Shown: positions 10,455 through 22,659, counted from the stretch's first letter. The stretch: 64,000 nucleotides of DNA from Auriscalpium vulgare (GCA_019915015.1 JAHBBC010000004.1:434001-498000), one strand, 5' to 3'. The notes: a model not told the origin generated them from the letters alone. Made by a program: numbers and translations.

Positions 10455-12137
10455 TCAGAATTCCATGTTCAAGTAGTTAGCGCGAGTCGCAGCTTGCGAC
10501 GCATCCCAACTCCCTGTCTGCTGTGAAGCTCCGTCGCCAATGACGGCACTGGCAACTGACCCTCCGGCGCTGGACGGCCCCGGGCCACTTTCAAAAGGGG
10601 TGTAAGTGACCGGAAGTTTCGCCAGGGCTTCCCCCTTCCCCTCCCCGAACTCCGCATGGTCGTCACGAATGAGGTCGGCAAGATAGCTTGTCAGACACCG
10701 CACATGTTGTCAGTCAGAGGACGACACTTAATCAAAGGCTGGAACATACCTTTTCCATTGAGTGCTGCGACGGTCTTGCCCCTTCTGCACCACAAGGCCA
10801 GCCAGGAACGCGTCAGCAAGGGACCAAAAGTCTTCACCCTTGGCAGCCTTCCCGACCTTCCGCTTCTTCAAAGGCGGTTGCTGGTGTTCAGTGCCTATTG
10901 TCGTCGTCTCGCCTGTCGTTGGTTGAGCGTCTTCATTGTTCACATATCTCAGGCTGAACCAACGCTGTGCGAGCTCGGGTTAGTTCAATTGTACACTCCC
11001 CTTCACGACCAGAGATGGGCTACGCACCAACAGGGCCACCTGCAACTGGTACTCGGGTTTCAGCTCGTACGGCGCTCCGCCGATGCGCATCTTGTCCGCA
11101 ATATGGAACGTGGCCTGTTCAAGCGTAGTCGGCTTGTTCGCGACGCTATCAATCAACTAGGACACCTGTTCAGTGCAGCAAGCGATGATAGATAGGGGAA
11201 ACGGGCACCCACATAACCACGGTACGTGTTGCGTGCAGTGGAAGCTTTGTCCTTGCACGCAGCTCGAAACACCTTCTCTTTGCTAGGGTTGCCGATGATC
11301 TTCTCGAAGCCATACTTCTTGGGGTCCGAGGAAATGAGTTTCTGTCCGTGAGTTAGTCTCGATACATGCCTGCCTCGCAGACAGGCGACGGACCTCTACC
11401 GGAAGGTAAGCCTTCGTGTGGTTAGTCTGCCAGGGCTGGAACAGCTCATCCTTAGCGTGGCGTATGATGGTGTCCTAGCTGCAGCATCAGGAGCGGCTCG
11501 TGGATAGGAAGTATAGACGGACCTGCTGCGTGTTTGTGAGGGTGAAGTTGTGGTCCAGACGCGATTGGAACTCGTCGAGAGCTGCTTTGAATTCCTGATA
11601 GTCAACTCGCTGCTTCTCCAAGATGTTCGTCAAGTTGAAGATCCCGGCCTGCTGTATGAGCCGAAAGCGGAGGTCAGACTTGTGCAGCTCCCCATCCAGC
11701 CCAAGCTAGAGCAGCTCTGTTAGTTGTGTGTATCGTGCTAAGCCCATAATATGACGTACATCGACAAGCTGGTGCAGCTCGGTGTATTGCACAGGTGTCA
11801 ACCCGTAAGTACCCCCAATGACATTCGTCCATGACTTGAATTTCTGCCGAATATCGTCGGCAGAGGACAGAGGTGGAGCGGTGGCCGCCGGCGGCACATG
11901 CGGAGTCATGGGATCGCGCGCAGCAGATAAATGGAAGTGGCCACCTGTCAGCGCAGGGGCCACAGTGTTCTCGTCTGTGGCAAGGGTGCCAAGGTCACGG
12001 TCACCAGGCAGATGACGCGTCGCAGCTGCCAGGGGTGGGCTATCGGCTGGGCTTGACGCGGCGCGAGGGAAGTGATATGTCGGGGTGGCGTATCCCGTGT
12101 TGGTATGCTGAGGCGTGCTGGGAAAGGAGCGGTCCAT
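10455..12137 (-). CDS. Second gene of the CACTA-like element, unknown function
   Basis: Multi-exon minus-strand gene from ATG at 12137 to a stop at 10455. Exon 1 encodes a Ser/Pro-rich start (MDRSFPSTPQHTNTG) and then DDIRQKFKSWTNVIGG. Later exons read LHKSDLRFRLIQQAGIFNLTN, EFKAALDEFQSRLDHNF, DTIIRHAKDELFQPW, DPKKYGFEKIIGNPSKEKVF and RNTYRGY, then a basic stretch PPLKKRKVGK (a possible nuclear signal) and a C-terminal DMRCLTSYLADLIRDDH. The predicted length is about 400 residues. I recall similar second proteins beside CACTA-like transposases in mushrooms, with helical segments and a basic patch, but no defined domain. It may bind DNA or help the transposase. Intron borders were placed by eye and some may be off. 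Confidence 0.55.
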
Positions 12138-12322
12138 GGTGAAGGCTAACGGATGGATGAAGGAGAAAAGAATGGGAGTAGAGCCTGCTTTTTATAAAGG
12201 GCCTCCCCATCAATTTCCAACGACGCGTCTGTCGCGAGTGCTGCGCGTGCGCACGGGCCACCAAACCGATCGCGTTTGATGGCAGCCGGGCTCAGGCATC
12301 CCGCCGTTAGAACGCAACCACC

Positions 12323-13527
12323 ATGGCGAACAAGGTGCGTACATACCGTCGACGTCGTTCGGCCAGCGCTTGATTAAATTCCATGGATAGTGGGCTTCAC
12401 ACCAGCGCAAGCGCAAGTACAATCCGTTTGAGGACCCACTATGCGCGCCGACTTGGTCCCCATCCGGCCGCCCACTTGGGTTTCCACAAGCGGAGTCGCA
12501 GCGCCTGCGACAAACGGTCCACAACGACTCGTGAGCTCATTTGTGCCTCGGCCATCTGCATTACCACTCACCTCCGAGTCTTCCTCAGTGACGACTGGTT
12601 TCGTGCAGGCGGTGCTCTGGACTCGCAGACCAGCGAGACCCAGTGGTACAACGGTAAATTTGGCACGAACCTTAGGGGCACGGAAGCGGATGAAGCAGAG
12701 GAGGACCGCGGTGATCCAGCTCAAGAGTCTTCTAGTTCTGCTGGTAAGTATTGCATGAGTCGACATGTACGGTGTTTTCAGTGTAGGCTGACAACACCTT
12801 GTAGATGCTCCTGGTCGTGGTAAAAGCGAACAAGGCATAACGACACGCGAGGCGCCCAACGGTGAGTGACGTGATAGGCGGTGCTTGACATTGGCTGACT
12901 CTGCCGGCAGACAGCGAGTCTCGCTACCTTGCAGACCCTGCGCGTGGCAAACAGCTCATTGCGGACCAGAGACAAGCGTACCAATGGCTCCGGCCTTGGG
13001 CACGCAACGAACGTGCGCCTGACATCGTCTTCTTGGCCGCTGCACCATGGGCTTTTCGTCCGAGTCCTGACACCGACATCTACCCCGAATGGCGCAGTCT
13101 TGACGACTGGCTTGCTCGCGGCCAGTCAGCGATATCCCATGCGCTCCCCATGAAAACGGTCTCAGTCCTACGTCCCAAGGAAGCTGGCCTGTTGTGCGAA
13201 CACCCGAGCGCGTCGAATGAACACGTCCAAGACTTTACCATCAAATACATCGCTGATGTCGAACATCGAGCGAAGACGTTCTATGACACAGTCCCTGCAC
13301 TGTATGAAGAGTTCATTGAGCTTCATACGCGTCTGCATTGCGTGCTCAGCCACGTCCTCATGGCATACAGGGCTTCCGATCTCGCCCTGGTGGAGGAGTT
13401 GCTGGATGTTGCTGATGCCGCGCATGCGGGAATGCGCGCCCTCGTTCATCACGAGCGCTATGCCCGTGCAATCGTCATGAACAATATTGGTGCTACCAGT
13501 GCTGCCGCGCATACTTCTGACAATTAA
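12323..13527 (+). CDS. 321-aa hypothetical protein, opposite-strand gene in the CACTA-like element
   Basis: A five-exon model fits phase throughout: 12323-12334, 12406-12530, 12589-12743, 12805-12861, 12911-13527, 966 nt in total, with introns of 71, 58, 61 and 49 nt, all GT-AG. The start MANKRKRKYNPFEDPL is basic. Residues ~50-110 are acidic and Ser-rich (EADEAEEDRGDPAQE); the rest looks folded and helical (RQAYQWLRPWARNERAPDIVF, FYDTVPALYEEFIELHTRLH, VEELLDVADAAHAGMRAL). I recognise no domain. The intact introns and frame suggest it was under selection until recently, unlike many genes around it. It could be cargo captured by the transposon or a normal accessory gene of this transposon type. 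Confidence 0.6.
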
Positions 13528-13559
13528 GACCTGGACTCTATTTACATTATGTCGCCATG

Positions 13560-14655
13560 TAACGTGCTCGTTTTGATTATACATCATTGTCTGCACATCC
13601 GTAGTCGTGAAGCCACGGGCTTGCACCCCTCCCTGAAGAGTTCGAGCCATTCGACCATCCTGCCGCGGACAACCGCTCGCACCGTCCACGTTGCGCGCTT
13701 GCGCTAGCTGAACCCCGTCGTCAGCACACCCTGCGCACCTGGTTTGGTGGCTTGGCCGATGGTGAGTGGCGGTAAGGACTGACGGCGTCGGGGACGATCC
13801 TCGTCTTCTTCCGGATGGGGACGTGGATGACCACCTGCACACGGCGCACTACGTGTGACTTCAACATAGCTGGTGTCTGCGTCTGCGGGGGCGGGCATTT
13901 TGGTATCAGTGCGGCCACACGGGCAGCGCATGCGCGGAGGACATCAACACACCTTTCGGCCCGGGGCAACACATCATGTATGTGCGCCGGTGTTGATCTG
14001 CACGCAGTCAGTATGCACTGTGAGAGGAGACGGAGGAGGAGGGGCACAGACGGTGCGGCGAGGATGGCGTGCGCTCCTTCCCGACGCGCAGGAACTGCTG
14101 CTTCCGGTCCTCGGTCTCGCCGCGCAACGCATCCTGCAGGCGCAGACACTGATCCTTCCCCTGCTGAGCTTTGCGGCGCAGCTGCATGATGTGTTCTGCC
14201 CACAGATAGCCCGGTCGGCGCCCACGCACAGCTACAAATGCGGCGATATCGGCCTTGGCGAGCTGAGCTGCATGAGCGGGGGTGAGTGGGATGATGCGCG
14301 GGGTGGGGCGTACCTTGGCCTTCTCTGCCTCGAGATTGCACACCTGCACGCCCTGCTGGAATGTGTACAGCGGCAAGCGCATCGGCGCACTCATTTAGCG
14401 GCCTTTGAGTGGTGTATGTTGGCAGTAAGGACTCATGTAAACCCTTGGCCTGGCTGGCGCAGCCGTTAACGAGATCTCTGAGTGAATCATGAACATGACG
14501 TACCAGATGCTGCGCAAGCTCATCAGTGACACCCGCAGTGCGTGGAGACACGATAGCAGTGTCGCAGACGCGGGGTATGTCGTGGCGGGTATCCTATGTG
14601 CCCCTATGTGCTCACATTTGGCGGCAGTAAAGACGACCTTGAGAAGCGGCAAGCA
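13560..14655 (-). other. Possible further minus-strand gene in the CACTA-like element
   Basis: Two overlapping minus frames (14394-14008, starting MSAPMRLPLYTFQQG and reaching GYLWAEHIMQLRRKAQQGKD, and 14551-13721) contain coding-like stretches interrupted by plausible introns, but I could not assemble a model that keeps phase. It sits between the plus-strand gene and the transposase. It may be a decayed gene or an antisense shadow. Confidence 0.25.
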
Positions 14656-15035
14656 GTGCGAGGCAGAGGGAGGTATTTGTGTGCAGAAGGATGTTCATAC
14701 AGACGGGGAGGATGAAGTGTGGAGTGGAAGTTCCGAGTGGGACGATTGCTGGCAAAAGTCACGTGCTCTGTCTCGCCTTCCTCGAAAATCGAAATCATAC
14801 AGACCGGGGCATCTACGGCTAACATTTCGGATACTGTCCATTCGACTTATAGTCATCTAGAACCATATTTTCCGATTCAAAACCATCCCAAAAGTCACTG
14901 GTTGCCTGTGCCGGCGACAAGACAGGAGCATTGAGTATGGTTCCCACGGGTTTCCTTCTGTGCAACAGCGGCAAGCAGTACAAGTATTTGACAATGTTTG
15001 CACTGTAAATACAATGGTATGGAACAGCATAGAAG

Positions 15036-18000
15036 CTAAGTTGCCTTGCGCTTTTTGTTAATACTACTCGCTGGCCCTCCTTGGCTGCCTTTTCCTGTGC
15101 CTTTCGGCGCCGCCTGCGCTGACGACTTCCGCGCCTTAACCTCCGCGGCAGCGCCTTCGTGAATCGCTCTATCGCGGTTCAGGGGGTGGACTGGGGTTTG
15201 GAACAGCTGAACGTGGCGCGCGCTGCGCATCTGGGCCGTATTCAAGATGCGGTCTTCGGGCTCGATGTGACGGACGCTTGCGCGAGTGTGATCAGTCAAT
15301 TCCCCTTCTTGCCTGACTGCAACAGTGCCGCTAGCGTCGCATCCATGTTTGGCGCAGTTGTGCTGCGTATTGACGGCGCAAAGCGCATCCTACAATACAA
15401 TGTGAGACCATAAATCAACACATGAAGTTGGAGAAGACACACCTGCATGGGTACCAAGGTCCATCCAGCAAACTGCAGTTGAGGCATCTGATACTTCGGT
15501 GCAAAACCTCGCACTACGTGCGTCTCCAGCAGGATGTAATGACCTTTACCTTCTCGGGAGATAGCCGTGTTCGGAACCTGGATGATTTCGCGCACTCGTC
15601 CAACGAACAGGGAAGTCGCGGATGCCTGTGCAGTCTGCATCGTCCCTGCCAGGCTTTTGGCCAAGATCCAGCTGTTGAGGGCCACAACTTCACCTTTCTC
15701 GAGTGTGACATTCTTACACATTTTGAACTTGTATTGTCCCGGGTTAGACAAACTGTTGGGAAGTCGCTGCGCTGCTTGCAGTGAGTCCCAGCCCCTGGCG
15801 GGTTTGCCATCTCTAGTCACAGTGCCTGTTCTCTCGGATGAGCATGTGTCCGAGCGTGAACATGTGAGAGTACGATGGCTTACCGTGCTCAACGTCACTG
15901 GCATCCGGGCTCATACCCAGGTAATGACATAGAATGCGTTGATGACTGCCAGCGCCTAGCACAAGGCTACGTGGGTGATGTCCGACTGTTGTCCAATCGG
16001 CTGCGCGGTCGCTGAATGCAGGTGGACGAACGACCGACTTTGCTTGCTGTGCAGCAAGAGCAGAGGGCGGCGGATCTTGGCGGTCGCGGGGGAGAAAATA
16101 GCCGCCGCTCAAGAGGTGTCGGATGCGGTTGCAGTGTGAAAACCCAATAGCAAGGTCGCGCGATGGCGCGTGTCGATTGCTGTGGATGCTCTGCGAGCGG
16201 ATGACTGCATTAAATGACTCGAAGGCCTCTGTCGCGAAGAGTATGGCAGGGCCGAAACGGCGGACGTGGTCAGGAAGATGCGGAATGATGTGAAACTTGG
16301 GCTTGTTGAACCAGCGTGGCGTCCAGCGAGCCGTGCAGTTCAGAAAGTGGTCAATCGCGTCGTGCATAGCAGCCTATGTCAGACATGGATGTGAGCACAT
16401 AGAAAATGCAATGAGAAAGCCTGAACACACCAAGTGCTGTTCTAGGTTAATTATCTGGGGCTGCCAAATTAATGGGACGAGGCGACAGAGCGACAGCCAT
16501 GTGTCGTAGCATTCCGTGGGTACAAGGTCATAGAGAACAAATGGGGCTGCTTGCGCAATGACTCGAAAATCTCGCCCGGTCAGAGATCCGGCATACTGAA
16601 CCAGAGTCCGACCAGCTAGAGGCGACGCGCCGAGGCCAACAACATCTAGTGAGTTCAAGCGAGTAATGAGAAGTTCCTTCTTGTCGTCCTTCACCCGCGT
16701 GACCGCGTCGCGCCAGAAGTACTTGACAAACCCAAGAAGCACGACGTGCAAAATTTCGACGGGAGTGTCTGTGTGGGGATCCAGAGCTGATTGCAGAGCC
16801 AAGTCAAAACTGCGGCGGATGTGTAGATAGAAGGTGCAGCTTACTCTTAATGCGCCAGACCGGGCTCATCGTATTCTTCGGGAACGAATCGACAACCTTG
16901 TCGATAGCGATTTGCTTCTGCTCATGTGACCCTCTGAATTTCTTGCTGACGGCGGAGATCCGGTCAATGAAGTGTTCCTGAAACGTGTCTTTCAGGCCAT
17001 GAGCCGTCTTGCGTTTCTTCACCTCAGTCATGCGCCCAACGGTGACGGCATCTTGGAAGATGGATTTCAATGTAGCCTCGGACTGATCCTTTGTTCGCCA
17101 AGTGATGGGCTAAAACAATTGTGAGCGCTCCAGCTACAAGATATATTGATCCACGAACGTACCCCGAGAAAGCGACGCGCCCGGTCGACAAGCTCTTGCA
17201 TTGTCTCCTCTCGGTTCTTCCTTGACTTCTTTGCAGGTTTGTCCGTGTCATTGTCTGAGGTGTCAACACTGACAACAGACTCATGACCGCTTGATGCGCC
17301 GGGCGACGGCGCACGAGAGTCTGACCCGGGCTTGTGGGAAGGAACAGCGGGTTCGTCGTCGGCATCCTTGCCCTTCACCCAGCAACACCGACAGAAGAAC
17401 TTTCCACGAAGGCCGATATGGCAAGCGATCTCACTCTGCATGGGATTGTCTCCGAGAAAGGCGAGAACGATGGGAATTACGAGGACCATCTCTTGAGCTT
17501 CGCAGTCCCATGCCCAGATTCCGTTCTCCTGACCGTCACTAGCGGCGTGACAAAGTATGAGATATTGGGGGTAAATTACGCGGTGCAACACATACCTGAT
17601 TTGATCAGCAATTCCGTCAAGCATCTCCAAGGGTGGCGCAATGTTGGAGGTTGCTAGGAAATGAACGTTGTATTCCTTCTGAGCCATTGCGCGAGGCAGC
17701 CCAGCAGGCGTGAACAGGAACGAGTTATGTTTGTTCCACTTCTTCGAGAGATTGCCGGATGTGTCATCGCAGTAGAGCCACATCATGAATGTCACGACTC
17801 GGTGTTTGCGAGCCTTCTCACGCCAGCGGTTCCCGACAGCTGGATCGGTGTGTGTCCATGGGCACAAACCTCTCCCTGGCGCGTTAAGAACACCTGCCAG
17901 CACCTACGTGTCAGCCACATAATTTACACTGAGACCTGAACGGAGCGCACCCAGGATCACATGTGGACTCGCGAGTCCATTGGCTTCATGCACGGCAGCC

Positions 18001-19411
18001 ATGGTAGGCAGGGAGAGCGTAAATTGGCTAGCCGGCACCTCGAATGTTTCATAGTCGAGGACGACGTAGCCAAGTGGCAAGCCACTGTCCGAATCAGAGA
18101 CGGCCTGCAAACGGCAGGCCCGGGCGACAAACTCCTGACGGGTGGCATGGCCGGACCCGCACGCACGAGTGAACCAGCGCAGAGGTATGCAGAGCTCGCC
18201 GTTGGCCAAGGTAGCCGGCTCATACGTGTAGAAGTCCTGGTTCTTGATGCGGACCATGGGGGAGAGTAGCGACCCATCGATTTCGTGCAGCCAGCGCTTT
18301 GCCTGCCATGCTTCTCCGAGAGCGGGGCCTGTATCCTCGGGAAAGTGACGCAAGTGAGGACGGACTCGAGGGTTTGCCATTTCCTTCAAAAATGCGCCAC
18401 ACTAATCTTAGTCTGCCATCTCGCGAAAGGGAACTGGGGTACGCACCTGTGCGATGATATCCGCTAGGCTGTTGGTATAATATACGTGCCCCAGAGCGCC
18501 TTGATGCCTGATAGTTTTGATGCCATAGAGGTCTTGCATATCTGTGTTGAGGGCCCTCATCCACGAGACGGTCGGCACGTCGTCGATGCCAAACATTGCC
18601 AGACCCCAGCGGATGATCTCCACTTGAGAGTCGGAAAAAAGAGAGCGCGGAAGATGGCGCAGAATGTCAAGGACGCACGCCTGATGATAATATGTGTAAG
18701 CATGCAGCTGAAGCAGATGTACTAACCTGATGCTTACCCCCTTATCAGGCCATGGGAACCAGTCGGGGTTGAGAACGGCGTCCGGGGCATGGCGTATCCT
18801 GTCCGCGCCAACCCTGAACCCACGGCCTAGGCAGAGGAGGCGTCAGTATAGGTAGACGCGCCCAAGCGCATGCGCAACTTCTTACCGTCGTCGTCACTGT
18901 CCGCAGGCCCACGAGTGTCGTCAACCCCGAGCGACGCCTCCGAGCTTGAATCAGAGCATGCACCGTGACCATCTGCTGCAAGCCAATCAGACAGTGTTGT
19001 TGCCAGGCGGCCGAGTGCGTAATTGACATCCGTCGGGTCGAGGGTGGTGTCGGGCGCGTCTTCAAGGATGGCATCCCAGTCATAGCGGGCGTCTTCACGG
19101 GAGCTCCCATGAGACGGTGCGGTGTAAGACGGAGGATCCCCCCCAAGATCTTGAAGAAGCGCCGCTATGGGCCCTATGACGATCTCGGAGGCTCGCCGAT
19201 AGGTCGAAGCTGGAGTCGTGCCTCCCTGTGAAGAAGACGACTCCAGTTGGCTTGACCGGAAGAAATCAACGCGTTCGCGGTGGCCATGCGTCGCCTCGTG
19301 TCGGCGAGCGTGAGCGGAAGTGCGCCAGGACTCGTCCTTGCATGCCATGCACGTCCACTCATTCTTGTGGACACCGGTGCCGGCTTGCCACACTGTTATT
19401 GGTGTCTTCAA
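15036..19411 (-). CDS. CACTA/EnSpm-group transposase (multi-exon)
   Basis: Read from 19411 leftwards. An N-terminal C2H2-type finger (CMACKDESWRTSAHARRHEATH) is followed by an acidic linker, then exons with DAVLNPDWFPWPDK, ACVLDILRHLPRSLFSDSQ and IKTIRHQGALGHVYY, FYTYEPATLANGELCIPLRWF, CDDTSGNLSKKWNKHNSFLF, EYNVHFLATSNIAPPLEMLD, NGIWAWDCEAQEMVLVIP, LGDNPMQSEIACHIG, CRCCWVKG, then WFNKPKFHIIPHLPDHVRRFG and ATEAFESFNAVIR, and a basic tail ending KKKRKAT at 15036. These are hallmarks of large basidiomycete DDE transposases of the CACTA group; D of CDDTSGN and E of ATEAFESFN are candidate catalytic residues. About ten introns are needed. The gene lies between matching CAC-type ends and looks largely intact, though I did not verify every junction. 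Confidence 0.8.
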
Positions 19412-20190
19412 GCCAGGAAAGCATACGAGAGGACCGCACAGACTGACCTGTCGGGTCCTGAAAATTTTCCATACACTGCTACGAGCTATGCCAGAGTGAA
19501 GAGACGGAGGGAGGAATGTGCGGCCCCTGTATCAATATGCAGAGCGCGCGGCGTCGCGCAATTGGGCGTCAGGCCAATATGGTGCCATCCGGCCCGACGC
19601 TAAACGCAGAAGTCCGGCATGGGGCCAATGCCCGTATCCATTGGCCGCCGCCCGAGTTGTGATCCGGGCTTCACGCCAATGATCGACTCACGGGCCTCAC
19701 GCTGGCATTTTTCGGGCCTCACGCCAATCCTTATCATCCGCTCTGTGCTCACTCTCAATCATTGGCCTACGCGCCTGTGAACCGCTGGCGGTGTATGTAC
19801 AGTAGTTGCTGACCTTCTATCTTCTCCTGCCCTACAAGACAGTTTGCTCTTTGCATCTGTTTCTTTCCCCTTCTTTGGTACTTTGGGAAAAGATATATAT
19901 ATATAAAGCTACAATTATTGTGATTTGCAAAATGGATGAGAATCACTGAAAAAAAGAGTTCAGAGGTCTTTGACCCGTGGGCTGCGGCCCCACCAGGTGC
20001 CGTGGCTTCGCTCTTGACTCCGACGCTTACACATTGCCGCTGCTTCCCACAACATGTGACGCGTTGTCGCTGTCGTGCTGACGTGCCACGAGACATCAAC
20101 AACACGTATCTCAGCTTCTACTGCGCATGTGGAGGTGGTTCTGGGATCAATCGAGATAATGATGTATACTATCATGACTGATTCACATAT

Positions 20191-20574
20191 TGTCAAGAAC
20201 CCAGTCAGCAATGACCTAAGTCAAGAGCCTTCCAAGCCATAACACTTAGAGACGAAGCAGAGACATGATGCAAAGGGATACAATGACCAGGTAAGACTAG
20301 GAGAACAAGCTGGGGTGCTACTGAGATATCTATTGAGTACTTATAGGCCAGAGCATAAGGGATGTACCAAAGGAGAACAAGGGAATCCAGAAGTGGGAAC
20401 AAGGGATAGACCAAAGGAGAACAAGGGACATCTCCAAAGGGATACAAGGTATACCTAAATGAGAACAAGGGATACCTTAGAAGGAAAGGACAAGGAATGT
20501 ACCAAAGTAGAACAAGGGATCCAAAGATGAGGTAAGTCCTATGATGTCAGGAAGAAACAAGGAGATTCATGACA
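20191..20574. mobile_element. Solo LTR nested in E1
   Basis: A 384-bp insertion from TGTCA to TGACA (standard TG..CA LTR ends), flanked by CATAT on both sides (20186-20190, 20575-20579). E2 has CATAT once at 40299-40303. Inside is a loose direct repeat of about 20 bp built on CCAAAGGAGAACAAGGGA (20360-20530), unusual for an LTR. The internal region of the parent element is absent. Confidence 0.85.
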
Positions 20575-20580
20575 CATATA

Positions 20581-21113
20581 CTGTACCATTTTGATCGGTT
20601 CACCACCCTGGTGTGACCGTGACCTGACAGGCGAAATTTCAGGTTCGCCGCTCATCGGGTGTGACCGTGACCACTGCAGCATTTCACCTTATGAACAAAT
20701 TCACCGCATCCATGAGACTGGGAAGTGTGAGTAGCTAGCCTACACAACAACGTCAATTGTCCGTGTCAGTCTACACCGAAGCTGAGACAATGGGAGAAGC
20801 CGCTCGGTGACTGCCGAATGTACTAGATTAGATTACTCAGTGTGATAGATAAGCAGACAGCTAGTCATATGATTATTCAATTCTACACAGCAAGTCAGAA
20901 CTCGTACCAGATGCTGTGTACCAGCTATGCGATCCAACGTAACCTTGACTTGCAGGCCTCCCAGTGCTCCTTTTGAGGCCCTTGAAAAAATCAAACTCAA
21001 GACTCACTGGAGGCTTTCGCCACCCCGCCCTGTGACCCGTGACAGCACCCAAATTTTGCCTCGCCGGACACCCCCTGTGACGCGTGACCGGCGAACCGAT
21101 CGAAATGGTACAG
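20581..21113. mobile_element. MITE with TA target duplication (Tc1/mariner-like ends)
   Basis: A 533-bp insertion with inverted ends CTGTACCATTTNGATCGGTT, further GTGTGACCGTGACC-type words inside both ends, and TA on each side (20579-20580 and 21114-21115). E2 carries the empty TA at 40303-40304. There is no gene. It landed directly beside the solo LTR, using the A that follows the LTR duplication. Confidence 0.85.
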
Positions 21114-22116
21114 TACATGCAATTCTATGGTACTACTGTGGATAGAAATTACATACATGTGAAAATGAAATAGAACTCTTTTGCCGTGAAATACAGCATC
21201 AGATAAAACTCTTGGGCATCATAGAAATACATGACATCCAAGCCCTTGATTGAGCCCGGAATTGCCTCCATAGGCGTAGTGGAAGCCAAGATACACATTG
21301 TCAATGTCGTGTGGCGCGTCAGCACAACGGTGACGGCGCTGATACGCCTCGCTCCATGCTGCGAGGCGATCATTACAGACTTTTCGCACTTTTATCAAGT
21401 CGACAGACACACAATTCTGAAGATCGCAGCATCGCACAGCAGTGCTCCAACCACCTGATTAGTTCTTCCAACCGCTCGCAAGATTGGAGTCTTGCAGAGC
21501 AGTCACGCAATCGGAATCATACCTTGAACACCACACTCGCGCCAGCGACGCTGTCGCACGCAGCACACGCAGTCATCCGACCACTTGCTCGTTGTTCCGA
21601 CTGCCACCACGCGACCTCGAGCACAGCACCTCCCACAGCTGTCACAACGCGTCGGAATTCCATCAGACATGTTTACTGTTGAGATTGTCATCAGAATGTG
21701 TGCACGATGCCACTCCAGTCACTGTGACATCTGTATTCCTCTGCAGTCACACCATTGTCCTGTGACCATTGTTCACCTCAGTTCTTGTACTCACACTGCA
21801 TCGTTCTGATCCCAATTGTTTTGTATTTTCATCAGCCTCCCAATTATTGCCTCAGGATTCTGACCACCATTCCGGAGCATTCTTACCGGAAGAATGATCA
21901 CAACGTCACAACATTGCAACACTCACCTCCGACCACCTAGTGCATCGGAGCATGCAGGATGTTGAGCTACCACCCATTGATAGAGACAATCCCCAAGCCT
22001 AGACTGTCAGCAATTTTGCTTGGGTATATTTAATGGCCAAGCCCCTCTCCCCCCTGCCCCTTAAATGATTAAGAGTAATTGTACTGCCATGCTTGCACTG
22101 GCCATTTCCCACCAAG

Positions 22117-22656
22117 TTGGTGAACAGTGCGTCTTTCCTCCGGTGTCATTCGAGGGAAGAGTTCCAGAAAGAAAGTTGACCAGTGATACATCCCATCCCA
22201 GGCGGTCGCGAGCAGGGCTGTGAAGCGTTCGGAGTCAAAGTCAGAGGTAGGCCTCTTCTTCTTGGGTTCACCAAGGCATTGCATGCCGCGTAGACTCCAA
22301 TGCGCGCACCCGAGAGCGGAGAGAGTAGCGGGGTCGGGATCTGTGAAGGGGTGTGGCATCTTTGATGGAGCAAGATGGTTGCAGAATATGTCCATAGTGG
22401 TGAAGCCCCGGGATTCATATGGATCCATCATCGCCACTGTTGCGTGGGCCTGGACAGAGACAACACAACCCTCCCTTGCAGCCGTGACAATCTGGGGCGA
22501 CGTTCTCGTCGTCAGGGACAAAGCAAGCCGGACCTTCAACGCAGCGTACCTGAGGGCTTCTCATAGCGTCTGCGACCTCGGACAACTCAAAGTGAAAGGC
22601 CTCCAACTTATTTGATACGTGTATGCTTTTGCTGGATGTTGATGCGATTGCAGGAC
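22117..22656 (-). pseudogene. 5' segment of the gene split by E1
   Basis: Minus-strand exons: FHFELSEVADAMRSP near 22600, then after a probable intron a frame with VQAHATVAMMDPYESRGFTT, FCNHLAPSKMPHPFTDPDPA, GCAHWSLRGMQCLGEPKKKR, ERFTALLATAWDGMYHWSTF, FPRMTPEERRTVHQ up to the E1 junction. The continuation lies at 7228 and below. I do not recognise the family. Its upstream part is displaced by another element that starts at 22660. It looks like a host gene destroyed by successive insertions. Confidence 0.55.
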
Positions 22657-22659
22657 AGA

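Larger units (their letters stand above)
9608..19793 (-). mobile_element. CACTA/EnSpm-group DNA transposon
   Basis: Ends are imperfect inverted repeats beginning CACGGCCAGCAG (left) and CACCGCCAGCGG (right, reversed), with further GGCCAAT-type words inside both ends. The target duplication is TA (9606-9607, 19794-19795); E2 shows the unduplicated site GTAGGATATGTACAG. The element is 10,186 bp and holds a transposase gene (15036-19411, minus), a second gene (10455-12137, minus) and a third on the opposite strand (12323-13527). 9608-10454 and 19412-19793 are GC-rich terminal regions without genes. Subfamily (for example Plavaka-like) is inferred from the transposase style. Confidence 0.8.
7229..22116 (+). 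mobile_element. E1: composite Helitron-like non-autonomous element
   Basis: End A starts TTACGATTACTCTTAATCG at 7229; end B finishes with the hairpin GCC-A-TGC..GCA..TGGC (22086-22102) and CCACCAAG at 22116, followed by T. Its own sequence is about 2.57 kb, matching E2 (38738-41304) along its length. The remaining length is four nested insertions: a sibling (7292-8498), a CACTA-like element (9608-19793), a solo LTR (20191-20574) and a MITE (20581-21113). Each junction can be read directly by comparison with E2. No protein of its own is visible. Removal of E1 restores the reading frame of the split minus-strand gene. 8499-9607 is element body containing repeated ~350-bp blocks (AGTAATTCTTAGCTAAG, GTGTCTGCGAGTATTTTG motifs) and a tRNA-like sequence. 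Confidence 0.8.

Noticed and set aside
19960..21682. Frames shared by E1 and E2 (for example 40499-40870 and 21311-21682) as an element-encoded protein
   Set aside because: Conserved only because the copies are recent duplicates; low-complexity Ser/His content and overlapping frames on both strands.
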